Positions 7,784 to 15,387 of a DNA stretch of 64,000 nt are shown piece by piece (positions within the stretch are counted from its first letter, which is position 1; every line of letters begins with the position of its first letter). Under the pieces are notes generated by a model. The model ran no database searches, was not told the DNA's origin, and saw nothing but the letters and a program-made list of their open reading frames with translations. The stretch is from Lachnospiraceae bacterium. GTDB lineage: Bacteria; Bacillota; Clostridia; Lachnospirales; Lachnospiraceae. The position numbers and the translations under genes are program-made. The stretch lies in assembly GCA_022791635.1 (NCBI GenBank), contig JAAVZL010000004.1:1-64000 (forward strand), read 5' to 3'.

Positions 7784-8752
7784 ATGAAGATTTGTGCAAC
7801 AATGAAAAAATTCCCTGGTGGAATGATGGTAATTCCTTTGGTGATTGGATGTCTGGTGAACACGTTTATTCCGCAATGTCTGCAGATTGGAGGCTTTACG
7901 ACAGCCCTGTTTAAGAGTGGTCAGGCCACGCTGGTAGGGCTCTTTATCTTCTGCAGCGGCGCAACCATCAATGTAAAGCAGGTGGGACAGCCTCTGTACA
8001 AGGGCGCTGTGTTGACCATCCTCAAGCTGGTAATCGGCGTTATCATCGGCTATGTGCTGAATATGGCTTTTGGCCCGGCGGGCATCCTGGGTCTTACGCC
8101 TTTTGCGGTAATCTCTGCGGTAACAAACTCCAACGGAGCCATTTACACAGCTCTTGCAAAGGAGTTCGGTGATGATACGGATATGGGAGCCATTGCAGTA
8201 CTGTCCTTAAATGACGGACCGTTTTTAACGATGATTGCCCTGGGTACCACCGGTCTTGCATCCATTCCGGTGATTGACATTGTGGCAGCCATTATTCCTC
8301 TTATCATCGGTATGATTTTAGGTAATCTGGACTCTGATTTCCGGGATCTGCTTTCCAAGGGTCTGAATATGATTCTTCCCGTAAACGGTTTTGTGTTTGG
8401 CGCTAACATCAGTCTTATGACAATTGCAGCGGCAGGTGTTCCGGGAATTATTCTTGGACTGATTACCGTACTTTCCACGGGAGTTCTCACCTACATCATC
8501 TACAGCGCCATCCGCAGAAAGCCGGATCCCATGGGAATGGCAATCGGTACGGTAGGCGGAAATGCGGTTGCAACGCCGGCAGCCGTTGCTATGTCCGACC
8601 CAAGCCTTGAGCCCTATGTAGAGTCGGCTACTGCTCAGACAGCGGCGGCAGTGGTAATTACGGCCATTCTGACGCCCTTACTCACAGGCTTTGTCAGCAG
8701 AATGGCAAGCAAAAAGGCGGAAAAAGCAGGAGCAGGGGAGGGTAAATCATGA
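7784..8752 (+). CDS. kdgT: 2-keto-3-deoxygluconate permease family transporter
   Basis: Protein of 322 residues, almost entirely hydrophobic with about ten membrane segments. It matches KdgT-type cation symporters (GGMMVIPLVIGCLVNTFIPQ near the N-terminus, AVISAVTNSNGAIYTALA in the middle, GNAVATPAAVA near the C-terminus). ATG 7784 is preceded by GGAGG; the longer frame from 7745 would run through the repeat element and is not credible. It probably imports the sugar acid consumed by the locus. It shares a transcript with the amidohydrolase, driven by the sigma-54 promoter at 7377 and preceded by the structured array. The ligand need not be 2-keto-3-deoxygluconate. Confidence 0.85.
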   Translation: MKICATMKKFPGGMMVIPLVIGCLVNTFIPQCLQIGGFTTALFKSGQATLVGLFIFCSGATINVKQVGQPLYKGAVLTILKLVIGVIIGYVLNMAFGPAGILGLTPFAVISAVTNSNGAIYTALAKEFGDDTDMGAIAVLSLNDGPFLTMIALGTTGLASIPVIDIVAAIIPLIIGMILGNLDSDFRDLLSKGLNMILPVNGFVFGANISLMTIAAAGVPGIILGLITVLSTGVLTYIIYSAIRRKPDPMGMAIGTVGGNAVATPAAVAMSDPSLEPYVESATAQTAAAVVITAILTPLLTGFVSRMASKKAEKAGAGEGKS

Positions 8753-9912
8753 AAGCGCAGATTATCAAGGCAAAGAGAGTGATTGTGGGCAGTGATCTTG
8801 TGTGCAAGGAGAATGCAGCCCTTCGCATTGAAGACGGAAAAATTGCGGAGATTTATGAGCGTGCCTCAGAGCTTCCAAAGGATTTGGATGCCGAAGTGAT
8901 CGATCTGGGAGACAAGACCCTGATTCCCGGTCTCATTGACTGTCATAACCATCTGGCTCTCGATACCAGGCTGGAGAATCATCTGGTGAAAATGAATGAC
9001 TGCGCGTGTGAGCAGACCATCCGCGCCCTGAAGACCATGAGGGACGATCTGGCTTCCGGCGTTACCACGGCCCGCTGTCTGGGAGACCGTTTTTACATAG
9101 ACGTCACCTGCAGACAGGCCCAGAGAGAGGGGAGAATTTCCGGCCCCAAGCTTGTGGTAAGCGGAATCGGAATGCGCGCTTCCCACGGCCATGGCTATGT
9201 GGGGATGCCCTTCAACGGACCGGAGGAATTCCGCAGGCAGGCCCGAGAGAACATTTCTCATGGCGTGGACTTCCTTAAGGTCTTTATGACGAAGGTTATC
9301 AATGCCACACCCTTTATCTACCACTTTATGAGCCCTGAGGAGCTAAGCGCCGTAGTACAGGAAGCAAGAAGCGTGGGCATTACCACAGCCTGCCACTGCT
9401 CTGGAGGACAGGGGCTTGATGACTGCCTGGAGGCGGGGATTGACTGTCTGGAGCACGTGTACTATATTACGCAGGAGCAGGTGGAGCGGGTGAAAAAGGC
9501 GGACCGCTGGGTGGTTTACACCCCGAGCTATGCCCTGAATGATACCCTGCTGTTTAAGTTCTCTCCCAAGGATCGGGAGGGAAGCCTGAAAGAGAAGGAG
9601 ATTATCTGCAAATGCCTGGAGGGAGCTATCCGGGGAGGCTTAAAATTCGGAATCGGAACGGACGGCATCCATCAGGGACTTGCACAGGAATGTCAATATA
9701 TTTCTCAGCTTGGGGCAGCCAACCGGGATGTGCTGGCAGGCGTCACGGTGAACGCGGCAAGGCTCTGCGGGGTATCGGAGAAGACCGGTTCCATTACAAA
9801 GGGGCTGGCGGCGGATCTGGTTGCCGTGAACGGGAATCCACTGGAGGATATCTCCGCATTGGATCAGGTGACAGCCGTTTACCAGGATGGTAAGGCGATT
9901 GCTTTAGAGTAG
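8749..9912 (+). CDS. Metal-dependent amidohydrolase (imidazolonepropionase/prolidase-like)
   Basis: Protein of 387 residues of the amidohydrolase superfamily. Landmarks are the strand-1 metal motif DCHNH (about residues 64-68), FLKVFMTK with a possible bridging lysine, ACHCSGG with later metal His, and the catalytic Asp in GIGTDG (about 304). The ATG overlaps the permease stop by four bases, so translation is coupled. Family members cleave cyclic amides, dipeptides or lactones. In this locus a lactone or an acyl-amino-sugar acid brought in by the permease is a reasonable substrate, but that is inference from context only. Confidence 0.8.
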   Translation: MKAQIIKAKRVIVGSDLVCKENAALRIEDGKIAEIYERASELPKDLDAEVIDLGDKTLIPGLIDCHNHLALDTRLENHLVKMNDCACEQTIRALKTMRDDLASGVTTARCLGDRFYIDVTCRQAQREGRISGPKLVVSGIGMRASHGHGYVGMPFNGPEEFRRQARENISHGVDFLKVFMTKVINATPFIYHFMSPEELSAVVQEARSVGITTACHCSGGQGLDDCLEAGIDCLEHVYYITQEQVERVKKADRWVVYTPSYALNDTLLFKFSPKDREGSLKEKEIICKCLEGAIRGGLKFGIGTDGIHQGLAQECQYISQLGAANRDVLAGVTVNAARLCGVSEKTGSITKGLAADLVAVNGNPLEDISALDQVTAVYQDGKAIALE

Positions 9913-9932
9913 AAAATTCTGAAAAAAGATGC

Positions 9933-9992
9933 AAAAGGACTGTCGTAAAATAGGTTATATTATTTCCATATCCTGTTTTACGACAGTCCTTT
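9933..9992 (+). terminator. Terminator of permease-amidohydrolase operon
   Basis: Stem AAAAGGACTGTCGTAAAA pairs with TTTTACGACAGTCCTTT around a 24-nt A/T-rich loop. The arms are symmetrical enough to act from either side, which suits the opposing MCP remnant that ends just downstream. Confidence 0.8.
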
Positions 9993-10027
9993 ACTGTGTA
10001 CGGCTCACGGAGTGAATGGCAGCCTGT

Positions 10028-10275
10028 TTACTTAATACGGAACTGCCCGATGAGCTGATTCAGTGTCCGAGCCTGGTTGGACAGCTCATTGCTGGGACAA
10101 AGCCTGAGCGCCTGCAGACACCTGGTTGGCCCCGCTGCCCACCTGATTTGCAATCTCGGCAATATCGTTCATTACCTCTGTCAGATGAGTGCGGATACTC
10201 TTGAGGCTTTGGGCCAGAACCTTAAAATCTCCGATATAATAGTCTTCATTTTTCACCACATCCACGGCAATGTTT
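10028..10275 (-). pseudogene. Methyl-accepting chemotaxis protein remnant
   Basis: The minus strand encodes NIAVDVVKNEDYY..., then VMNDIAEIANQV and GANQVSAGAQALSQ, all typical of the MCP cytoplasmic domain. After a frameshifting junction near 10088 it resumes with ELSNQARTLNQLIGQFRIK and a stop, the usual MCP C-terminus. The central signalling tip and everything N-terminal are missing. The upstream end joins directly to a molybdopterin gene fragment on the other strand near 10276, so a deletion has joined two unrelated genes here. Confidence 0.8.
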
Positions 10276-10276
10276 C

Positions 10277-10411
10277 GAGACGCTCATCGTGAACCTGCCG
10301 AGAAGCCCCAAGGCAGTGAAGGAGTGCCTGGAATTTATTCTCTCCTCCCTGCCCCATGGCCTTGGAATCCTCAAGGGACTGGACGGAGAGTGCGGGGGAA
10401 CGGCGTCATGA
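10277..10411 (+). pseudogene. Molybdopterin adenylyltransferase (MogA/MoaB) C-terminal fragment
   Basis: Frame reading ETLIVNLPRSPKAVKECLEF..LPHGLGILKG, then stop: the C-terminal end of a MogA/MoaB-type protein, which adenylylates molybdopterin before metal insertion. The N-terminal two thirds are absent; the fragment begins at the junction with the MCP remnant. It heads the damaged aldehyde oxidoreductase/cofactor operon. The bases between 10412 and 10525 hold no gene I recognise, only the ribosome binding site AAAGGAGG before the next start. Confidence 0.72.
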
Positions 10412-10525
10412 GAGAGGGAAGCTCTGGTAACGGGGCTGCCTGCCGTATTTGCAAAGGAGTCCGCTATGAGGGGAGAAGTATGCCCATCATAGTGGATTTT
10501 TGTGTTTAAAAAAGGAGGCTTGAAA

Positions 10526-10918
10526 ATGGCGAAGCAATTAATGATCAAACCAGAGAAGTGCCTGGGCTGCAGAACCTGTGAGCTGGTATGTTCCTTCGGA
10601 CATAACGGAACCTTCAGCCCGCGGCAGGCAAATGTAAGCGTTATGGCATATGAGGAGGCGGCTATCTGCATTCCAGTTATGTGTATGCAGTGCGAAAGCC
10701 CCAGCTGTATGGAGGTCTGCCCTGTAGGAGCGATTTCCAGAAATGAGCTGGGAGCCACCATTATCAATCAGGAGAAATGTATCGGCTGTAAGATGTGCAT
10801 GAACGCATGTCCCCTTGGAAACATCGGCTTTAACCCGGAGACAAAGCAGGTTCACAAGTGCGATCTCTGTGGCGGCGAGCCCAAGTGCGCCAAGTTCTAT
10901 TTTAAGGGTAAATCTTAA
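10526..10918 (+). pseudogene. Aldehyde-oxidoreductase-associated 4Fe-4S protein, 3' truncated
   Basis: Ferredoxin-like electron-transfer protein with clusters CLGCRTCELVC, CMQC....[16 protein letters not shown] and the start of a fourth ([13 protein letters not shown]), as in the Fe-S subunits encoded beside tungsten aldehyde oxidoreductases. The last cluster normally ends with a Cys-Pro pair and a short tail, but here the frame runs from CAKF into FYFKGKS and stops at a junction with the oxidoreductase gene. ATG 10526 follows AAAGGAGG. The first clusters could still fold, but the product is at least shortened. Confidence 0.75.
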
Positions 10919-11737
10919 GAAAAAGACAATCGTAAAGGAGCCTCTGAACCGGAAATCCGCAGAGGATTTTGTGGGAGCAAGAGGCCTGGGAACCAAATAT
11001 TTCTGTGACGAGGTGGACCCCAAGGTAGAGCCCCTCGGACCGGATAACAAGCTGATTTTTATGATCGGTCCCCTGACGGGAACCATCGGCGCAGCCAATT
11101 CCGGAGGACACTTTGGACCGGAGCTTAAGTACGCCGGCGTGATGAACGATAAGCACCGGGCGGCAGGCCGGGGCGGACTTGGCGCCGTTATGGGAAGCAA
11201 GAAGCTGAAGGCGGTCGTGGTAAAGGGTACCGGCTCTATCGGCGTGGCAAGGCCCGAGGGCTTTATGGAGGCCATGGAGAACGCAAGAAATGTCCTCAAG
11301 GCCCACCCGGTAACCGGAGAGGGACTTCCGAGCAAGATGGATCCCTGGTAACAGAGGGAAAGGCAGGAATGTTAAAGGTATTCCAGGATTTGACGGCGCT
11401 TATTGATTCCGTTGGAATCTGCCTCTTTACCTCCTTTGCCATCGGACTGCCGGAGGTGGCCGCCCAGTACCGGGAGGCTGTGGGAAGCGATGAATCCGAC
11501 GGGGATATCCTGTTGAAGGGTGAGAGAGTCTGGAACCTGGAGAAGCGCTTCAACATCGCCGCAGGTGTGGAGAAGGATACCCTGCCTCCGAGACTTTTGA
11601 GAGAGCAGCTTCCGGAGGGACCTGCCAAGGGCAAGGTAAGTGAGCTTCATACCATGCTGGAGGAGTACTATCAGCTTCGTGGCTGGGACAGCGAGGGCAT
11701 TCCCACAGAGGACAAAGTGAAGGAGCTTGGACTGTAA
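10896..11737 (+). pseudogene. Tungsten aldehyde ferredoxin oxidoreductase, multiply deleted
   Basis: The N-terminal piece starts abruptly at [17 protein letters not shown] and reads to [19 protein letters not shown], then [34 protein letters not shown] and a stop near 11351. In intact family members PLTG occurs twice with a block between, and a long segment separates the FAG-like sequence from the second [13 protein letters not shown] motif; both are missing here, in frame. A C-terminal piece resumes in another frame ([20 protein letters not shown], from 11348) and runs to 11737. About half of a roughly 600-residue enzyme is gone, including cofactor and cluster ligands, so it cannot be active. 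It would have oxidised aldehydes to acids with ferredoxin. Confidence 0.85.
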
Positions 11738-12013
11738 ATGCAGGTAAAATTTTTTGCATACCTAAGGGAATATACGGGCTGCAAAATTGTGAATTTCCCC
11801 TATGAGGAGGATATCTATCTTCTGGCGCACGCACTGTGCGCCAGATATGGGGAAAAGCTCCGCAATAAAATGCTCACCGAGGACGGGGAGCAGCTGGGGG
11901 AAGAGATTATTATTCTGGTGAACGGACGCCATGTGGAGCACCTTAATGGAATTCACACGAAGCTTGTGCCAGAGGATGTGGTATCCATCTTTCCGGTTGT
12001 TGCAGGAGGCTGA
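11738..12013 (+). CDS. moaD: MoaD/ThiS-family sulfur carrier
   Basis: Protein of 91 residues with the beta-grasp fold signature and the C-terminal Gly-Gly (FPVVAGG) that is adenylylated and thiocarboxylated during molybdopterin synthesis. It follows the oxidoreductase stop directly. It is the only gene in the 10.0-15.3 kb block that looks full length, so it may still be made, but its partners are broken. It could alternatively be a carrier dedicated to the tungstopterin of the lost oxidoreductase. Confidence 0.82.
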   Translation: MQVKFFAYLREYTGCKIVNFPYEEDIYLLAHALCARYGEKLRNKMLTEDGEQLGEEIIILVNGRHVEHLNGIHTKLVPEDVVSIFPVVAGG

Positions 12014-12033
12014 AAAGCAAAGGTGGTGTAGAT

Positions 12034-12486
12034 GTGGAAGTAACCGAAAAAAATATGAGGGAGATCATGGAGCGCTACGACCCGGATCAGCGCTATGCCC
12101 TGGCTATTATGCAGGATATGCAGAGGACCTTCCAGTATGTGCCAAGAGAAGGGCTTACGCTTTTGTCCGGCTATCTGGGCTGTCCGGTATCTGGGCTGTA
12201 CTCCATGGTGACCTTTTACAAGGCTTTGAGTCTTGTGCCCAAGGGCGTTCATATTATTAAGTGCTGCGACGGAACGGCCTGTCATATCCGCGGAGCCTCG
12301 ACCCTCATCGAGGGCATTGCAAGAGAGCTTGGGATCGGTCAGGGAGAGACCACCCCGGACGGACAGTTTTCCCTGGAAACCGTAAACTGCCTTGGCTCCT
12401 GTGCCCTGGCTCCCGTGATGGTCATTGACGACGTGTATTACGGAAAGGTCACACTGGAGCGGCTGCGGACGCGGTGGCACAGGTAA
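12034..12486 (+). pseudogene. NuoE-like NAD-linked thioredoxin-fold subunit, 3' altered
   Basis: A 24-kDa-subunit (NuoE/HymA) protein with its 2Fe-2S ligands visible: CCDGTAC near residue 75 and VNCLGSCALAPV near 120. It starts at GTG 12034 after AAAGGTGG. The sequence is normal up to DDVYYGKVTLE but then runs into RLRTRWHR, the wrong frame of a following nuoF-like gene, so the normal tail is lost at a junction near 12455. In such operons NuoE/NuoF modules pass electrons between the oxidoreductase's ferredoxin and NAD(H). Confidence 0.78.
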
Positions 12487-12686
12487 AGACCACCGGCTGC
12501 AACGGATTTTGTGAGAACGGCCCCATTTTCAAGGTCATGCCTGACAATATTACCTACTACAAGGTAAAGCCCAAGGACGCAAAGGAGATTGTAGAGAAAA
12601 CCGTAGCAGCGGGAGAGCCCGTGTCCCGTCTCCTTTACAAGAACGAGGTCAGGGAGAGGGTCCGCTCCCAGGATGAAAATTACTGA
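12456..12686 (+). pseudogene. NuoF-like subunit, N-terminal fragment
   Basis: The frame reads AAADAVAQVKTTGCNGFCE, NGPIFKVMPDNITYYKVKP and PVSRLLY: the N-terminal thioredoxin-like region of an NADH-binding 51-kDa subunit. The start and first residues are missing at the junction with nuoE, and the whole FMN/NADH-binding and Fe-S part, normally several hundred residues, is missing after SRLLYKNE. The frame ends inside the start of the ABC gene. Confidence 0.75.
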
Positions 12687-13197
12687 TTTGCAAAAAAGGA
12701 TTGGCCGCTTTGAGCTGAATGTGGAGAGCCTTTCCATTGAGCCGGGAAGAATCCACGGGATTGTGGGGCCCAACGGCTGCGGAAAGACGGTATTTTTAAA
12801 GCTGGTCATGGGAATCCTGGAGCCGGATCGGGGGCAGATTGACTATGAGGGAATCCGTCCGGAGGAGGAACAAATGGACGAGCTTCTTTGCAAAGCCGGA
12901 CTTCTGGAGCAGAAAAAGCAGTATGCCAGAAGCCTTTCCAGAGGGGAAAAGCAGAAGCTGTCCTTTCTGCGTGCCATGGTATTTGAGCCCAGGCTGATTA
13001 TTATGGATGAGACCCTGTCCAATCCGGACCCGGAGAGTGAGGCCCTTTTTCAGGAGCTGATTTTTGCCCGCCAGAGAAAGGATCCGGCTGCTTGGCTTAT
13101 TGTCAATCACCAGTGGGATCATGTGAACCGCCTGTTTGATGTGGTACATTATATGGAGAAGGGAAGATTTGTGAGGAATGAAATTACTGAAGGTTGA
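12673..13197 (+). pseudogene. Tungstate/molybdate-type ABC ATPase with deleted Q-loop region
   Basis: ABC ATPase of 174 residues with Walker A GPNGCGKT (about 35-42), signature LSRGEKQK and a Walker B-like LIIMDETLSNPD. The stretch from Walker A to the signature is far too short: after IDYEGIRPEEEQ it jumps to MDELLCKAGLLEQKKQYARS, leaving no Q-loop. That fits the serial deletions of its neighbours. Genes for a binding protein and a permease, expected in a TupABC or Mod system, are absent. It is probably inactive, though the frame is open. Confidence 0.68.
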
Positions 13198-13792
13198 TGC
13201 CCTGGCCGCCTTAGGGAAAACCGAGATCTGTGTCTACCGGCCCTGGCGTGTGACCATTCACTCCACCGGGGATGAGCTCATTGAGCCCTCTAAAACGCCA
13301 AAGCCCGGACAGATACGGGATATCAACACCTACGGCCTCTGCGCCCAGGCAAAGCAGGAGGGAATGAGGGTTGTTGCCTGCCACATTGTTCCAGACGTGC
13401 GGGAGGCACTGTGGGAGCGGATACGAGAAGCCAGGGAAAGCCACACCATATTGGCGGGTCTGCCGGGACATCCGGCTACGGCCATGCTGGTATTTGAGCA
13501 GGTGCTTTTGTGGTTCTTCCGGGAGAAGACGGGACAGAGGGAGGCGATTCCCGTAGAGGCAAGGATAGAGACCAATGTGGCCGGAGCGCCGGGAAAGCGC
13601 ACCTGCCAGCTGGTGCGTCTTGAGAGAAGCGGGGCCGAAGAGGTGAGGGTTATCCCCATCTTCGGAAAATCCGGCATGATCACCACACTGACAAAAGCGG
13701 ACGGCTATGTGCTGATAGAGGAAAACCAAGAGGGACTGAAGGCCGGGGGGCGTTCCCATGCGCCGCGCCATTGTGGAGGACGATTACGGTAA
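13178..13792 (+). pseudogene. moeA: Molybdopterin molybdenumtransferase (MoeA) with internal deletions
   Basis: MoeA inserts the metal into adenylylated molybdopterin. The frame opens with MKLLKVDALAAL, a common clostridial MoeA start, but then jumps to VYRPWRVTIHSTGDEL, omitting most of domains I and II. It continues with PKPGQIRDINTYGL, and a second jump (EARESHTILAGLPGHPATAM) removes the core substrate loop. The C-terminal domain (RVIPIFGKSGMITTL, EGLKAGG) is present but its end runs out of frame. The start overlaps the end of the ABC gene. At roughly half the usual 400 residues it should be inactive. Confidence 0.78.
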
Positions 13793-14866
13793 AATCAAGG
13801 AAGCCATCCTCGCGCTTCTGGACCAGAATGATATGGTCCTTGTAAACCTACATTGATTTTGTGAACTTTGTAAATCCTGTGCTGGAGCTTTATACGGGAG
13901 AGAGAAGTCAGGAAAATCAGCGGGTGCAGGCAGCGCTCTCCAAGAGGCTCGTATCCTCACTGAAGCACCGGGAGTATGTGCGGGTGAAGGTGGGAAGAGT
14001 GGGAGAAAAGCTTGTGGCCGCACCTCTTGCCGGAGGCGCCGGAGCCGCCATGAGCCTGGTGCGGGCCGACGGCTTCTGCGTCATAGAACAGAACAGCGAG
14101 GGCTTTGAGACCGGGGAGACGGTGGAGGTGGATCTCTACCGGTCCGGGGAGGAGATTGATCATACCCTGGTATGTATCGGCAGCCACGATTTGATTCTGG
14201 ATGTTCTGGCAGATTTGCTTCCCAACCGCAGACACGGCACCTTTTTGTCCAGTACCCATGTGGGAAGTATGGGAGGGCTCATGGCCTTAAAGCGAAGGGA
14301 AGCCCATTTTGCGCCTATTCATTTGCTGGATGAAGAGACCGGGATTTATAATCTCTCTTACTTAAAACGCCTCTTTCCGGGAGAGAAGATGGCGCTGATT
14401 AAGGGAGTCAGGAGAATCCAGGGGATCATGGTGCAGAAAGGAAATCCTCAGAATATTCAGGGGATTGAAGATTTGAAGCGCGTGCGGTACATCAACCGGC
14501 AGAGGGGAGCCGGTACCAGGGTGCTGTTGGATTATAAGCTGCGGCAGCTTGGAATCAAGCCGGAGGAGATCGATGGCTATGAGACAGAGGCCGCCACCCA
14601 TATGGCAGTGGCTGCTCTGGTAAAGAGTAAAAGTGTGGATGCCGGAATGGGAATCCGTTCAGCGGCAAGCTCTCTGGGACTGGATTTTTATCCCCATAGG
14701 GGAGGAAGAGTACGACTTTGCTCTTTCTTATTCCACCCTGGAGCAAAAAGAGATGAAAGAATTTCTCGAGATTCTGACCAGTGATGCATTTAAGGAACGT
14801 GTAGAACAGAACGGCGGATATGACTGCCAGGACAGCGGCAGAGTGATTTTCTGCGGAGAGGAATAG
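13758..14866 (+). pseudogene. MoeA fused to PBP-like domain, deleted and frameshifted
   Basis: A leftover block reads IVEDDYGKIKEAILALLDQN, then a stop, and the frame resumes with FVNFVNPVLELYTG and the MoeA C-terminal domain. From about 14150 it passes into a periplasmic-binding-protein-like domain (CIGSHDLILDVLADLL, THVGSMGGLMALKR, RGAGTRVLLDYKL), the known clostridial MoeA-PBP fusion. Near 14690 a run of five T puts the end out of frame; with one T fewer it would read GLDFIPIGEEEYDFAL and continue to the stop at 14866. The N-terminal MoeA domains are missing. Confidence 0.78.
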
Positions 14867-14874
14867 GGAAACAG

Positions 14875-15273
14875 ATGGAAAACAGGGGACTGACGCATTT
14901 TGACGGGAACGGGACAGCCCGCATGGTGGCAGTGACTGCCGGCATTATGGGTGCGAAGCGAACCTCGGAGCTAATTCCCAAGTGCCATATTCTACCCATC
15001 ACCAATTGTCGGATTTGGTTTGAAAAGGATCCGGAAAGAAGAGAGCTTCACTGCTTCTGCACAGTAAAGGTAACAGGGAAAACCGGTGTGGAGATGAAGG
15101 CTCTTACGGGGGTGAGCATTGCTCTTCTCACGGTGTATGATATGTGCAAGGCCCTTGATAAGACCATGGAAATTGGGAAAATTTACCTATGCCATAAAGC
15201 AGGAGGCAAAAGCGGTGAGATATGGAACCAGAAGGAGGGGAGCGCCACAAAACAGACGGATGTGCTTTCTTGA
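14875..15273 (+). pseudogene. moaC: Cyclic pyranopterin synthase MoaC with internal deletion
   Basis: MoaC makes cyclic pyranopterin monophosphate in the first stage of molybdopterin synthesis. The frame starts [15 protein letters not shown] and goes straight to [18 protein letters not shown]; in intact MoaC about 40 residues lie between these motifs. The remainder ([30 protein letters not shown]) is good and in frame. It may be translated, but the missing segment includes helix and dimer contacts, so loss of function is likely. Confidence 0.8.
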
Positions 15274-15310
15274 AAATCCCTTTAAAATAAGGCTTTTTTC
15301 GTTTCCTGTA

Positions 15311-15339
15311 TTGATCGAAACGCCAAAATACAGTATGAT
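15311..15339 (+). promoter_or_regulatory. Sigma-A promoter of hybrid kinase gene
   Basis: TTGATC at 15311-15316, 17-bp spacer, TATGAT at 15334-15339. The leader to the start codon is about 40 nt. It separates the kinase from the ruined operon upstream. Confidence 0.65.
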
Positions 15340-15387
15340 AGTATAAGATGACGATTTATTACTTGCAAAGCACAGGGGGAAGAAGAG

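Noticed and set aside
7497..7802. Minus-strand open frames with near-identical repeated protein sequence in the array
   Set aside because: They arise because 107-bp repeats read through in different frames; no ribosome binding site or homology supports them.
10270..10509. 79-residue open frame beginning MFRDAHREPAEK
   Set aside because: It is the wrong frame of the mogA fragment; the neighbouring frame reads a recognisable MogA C-terminus.
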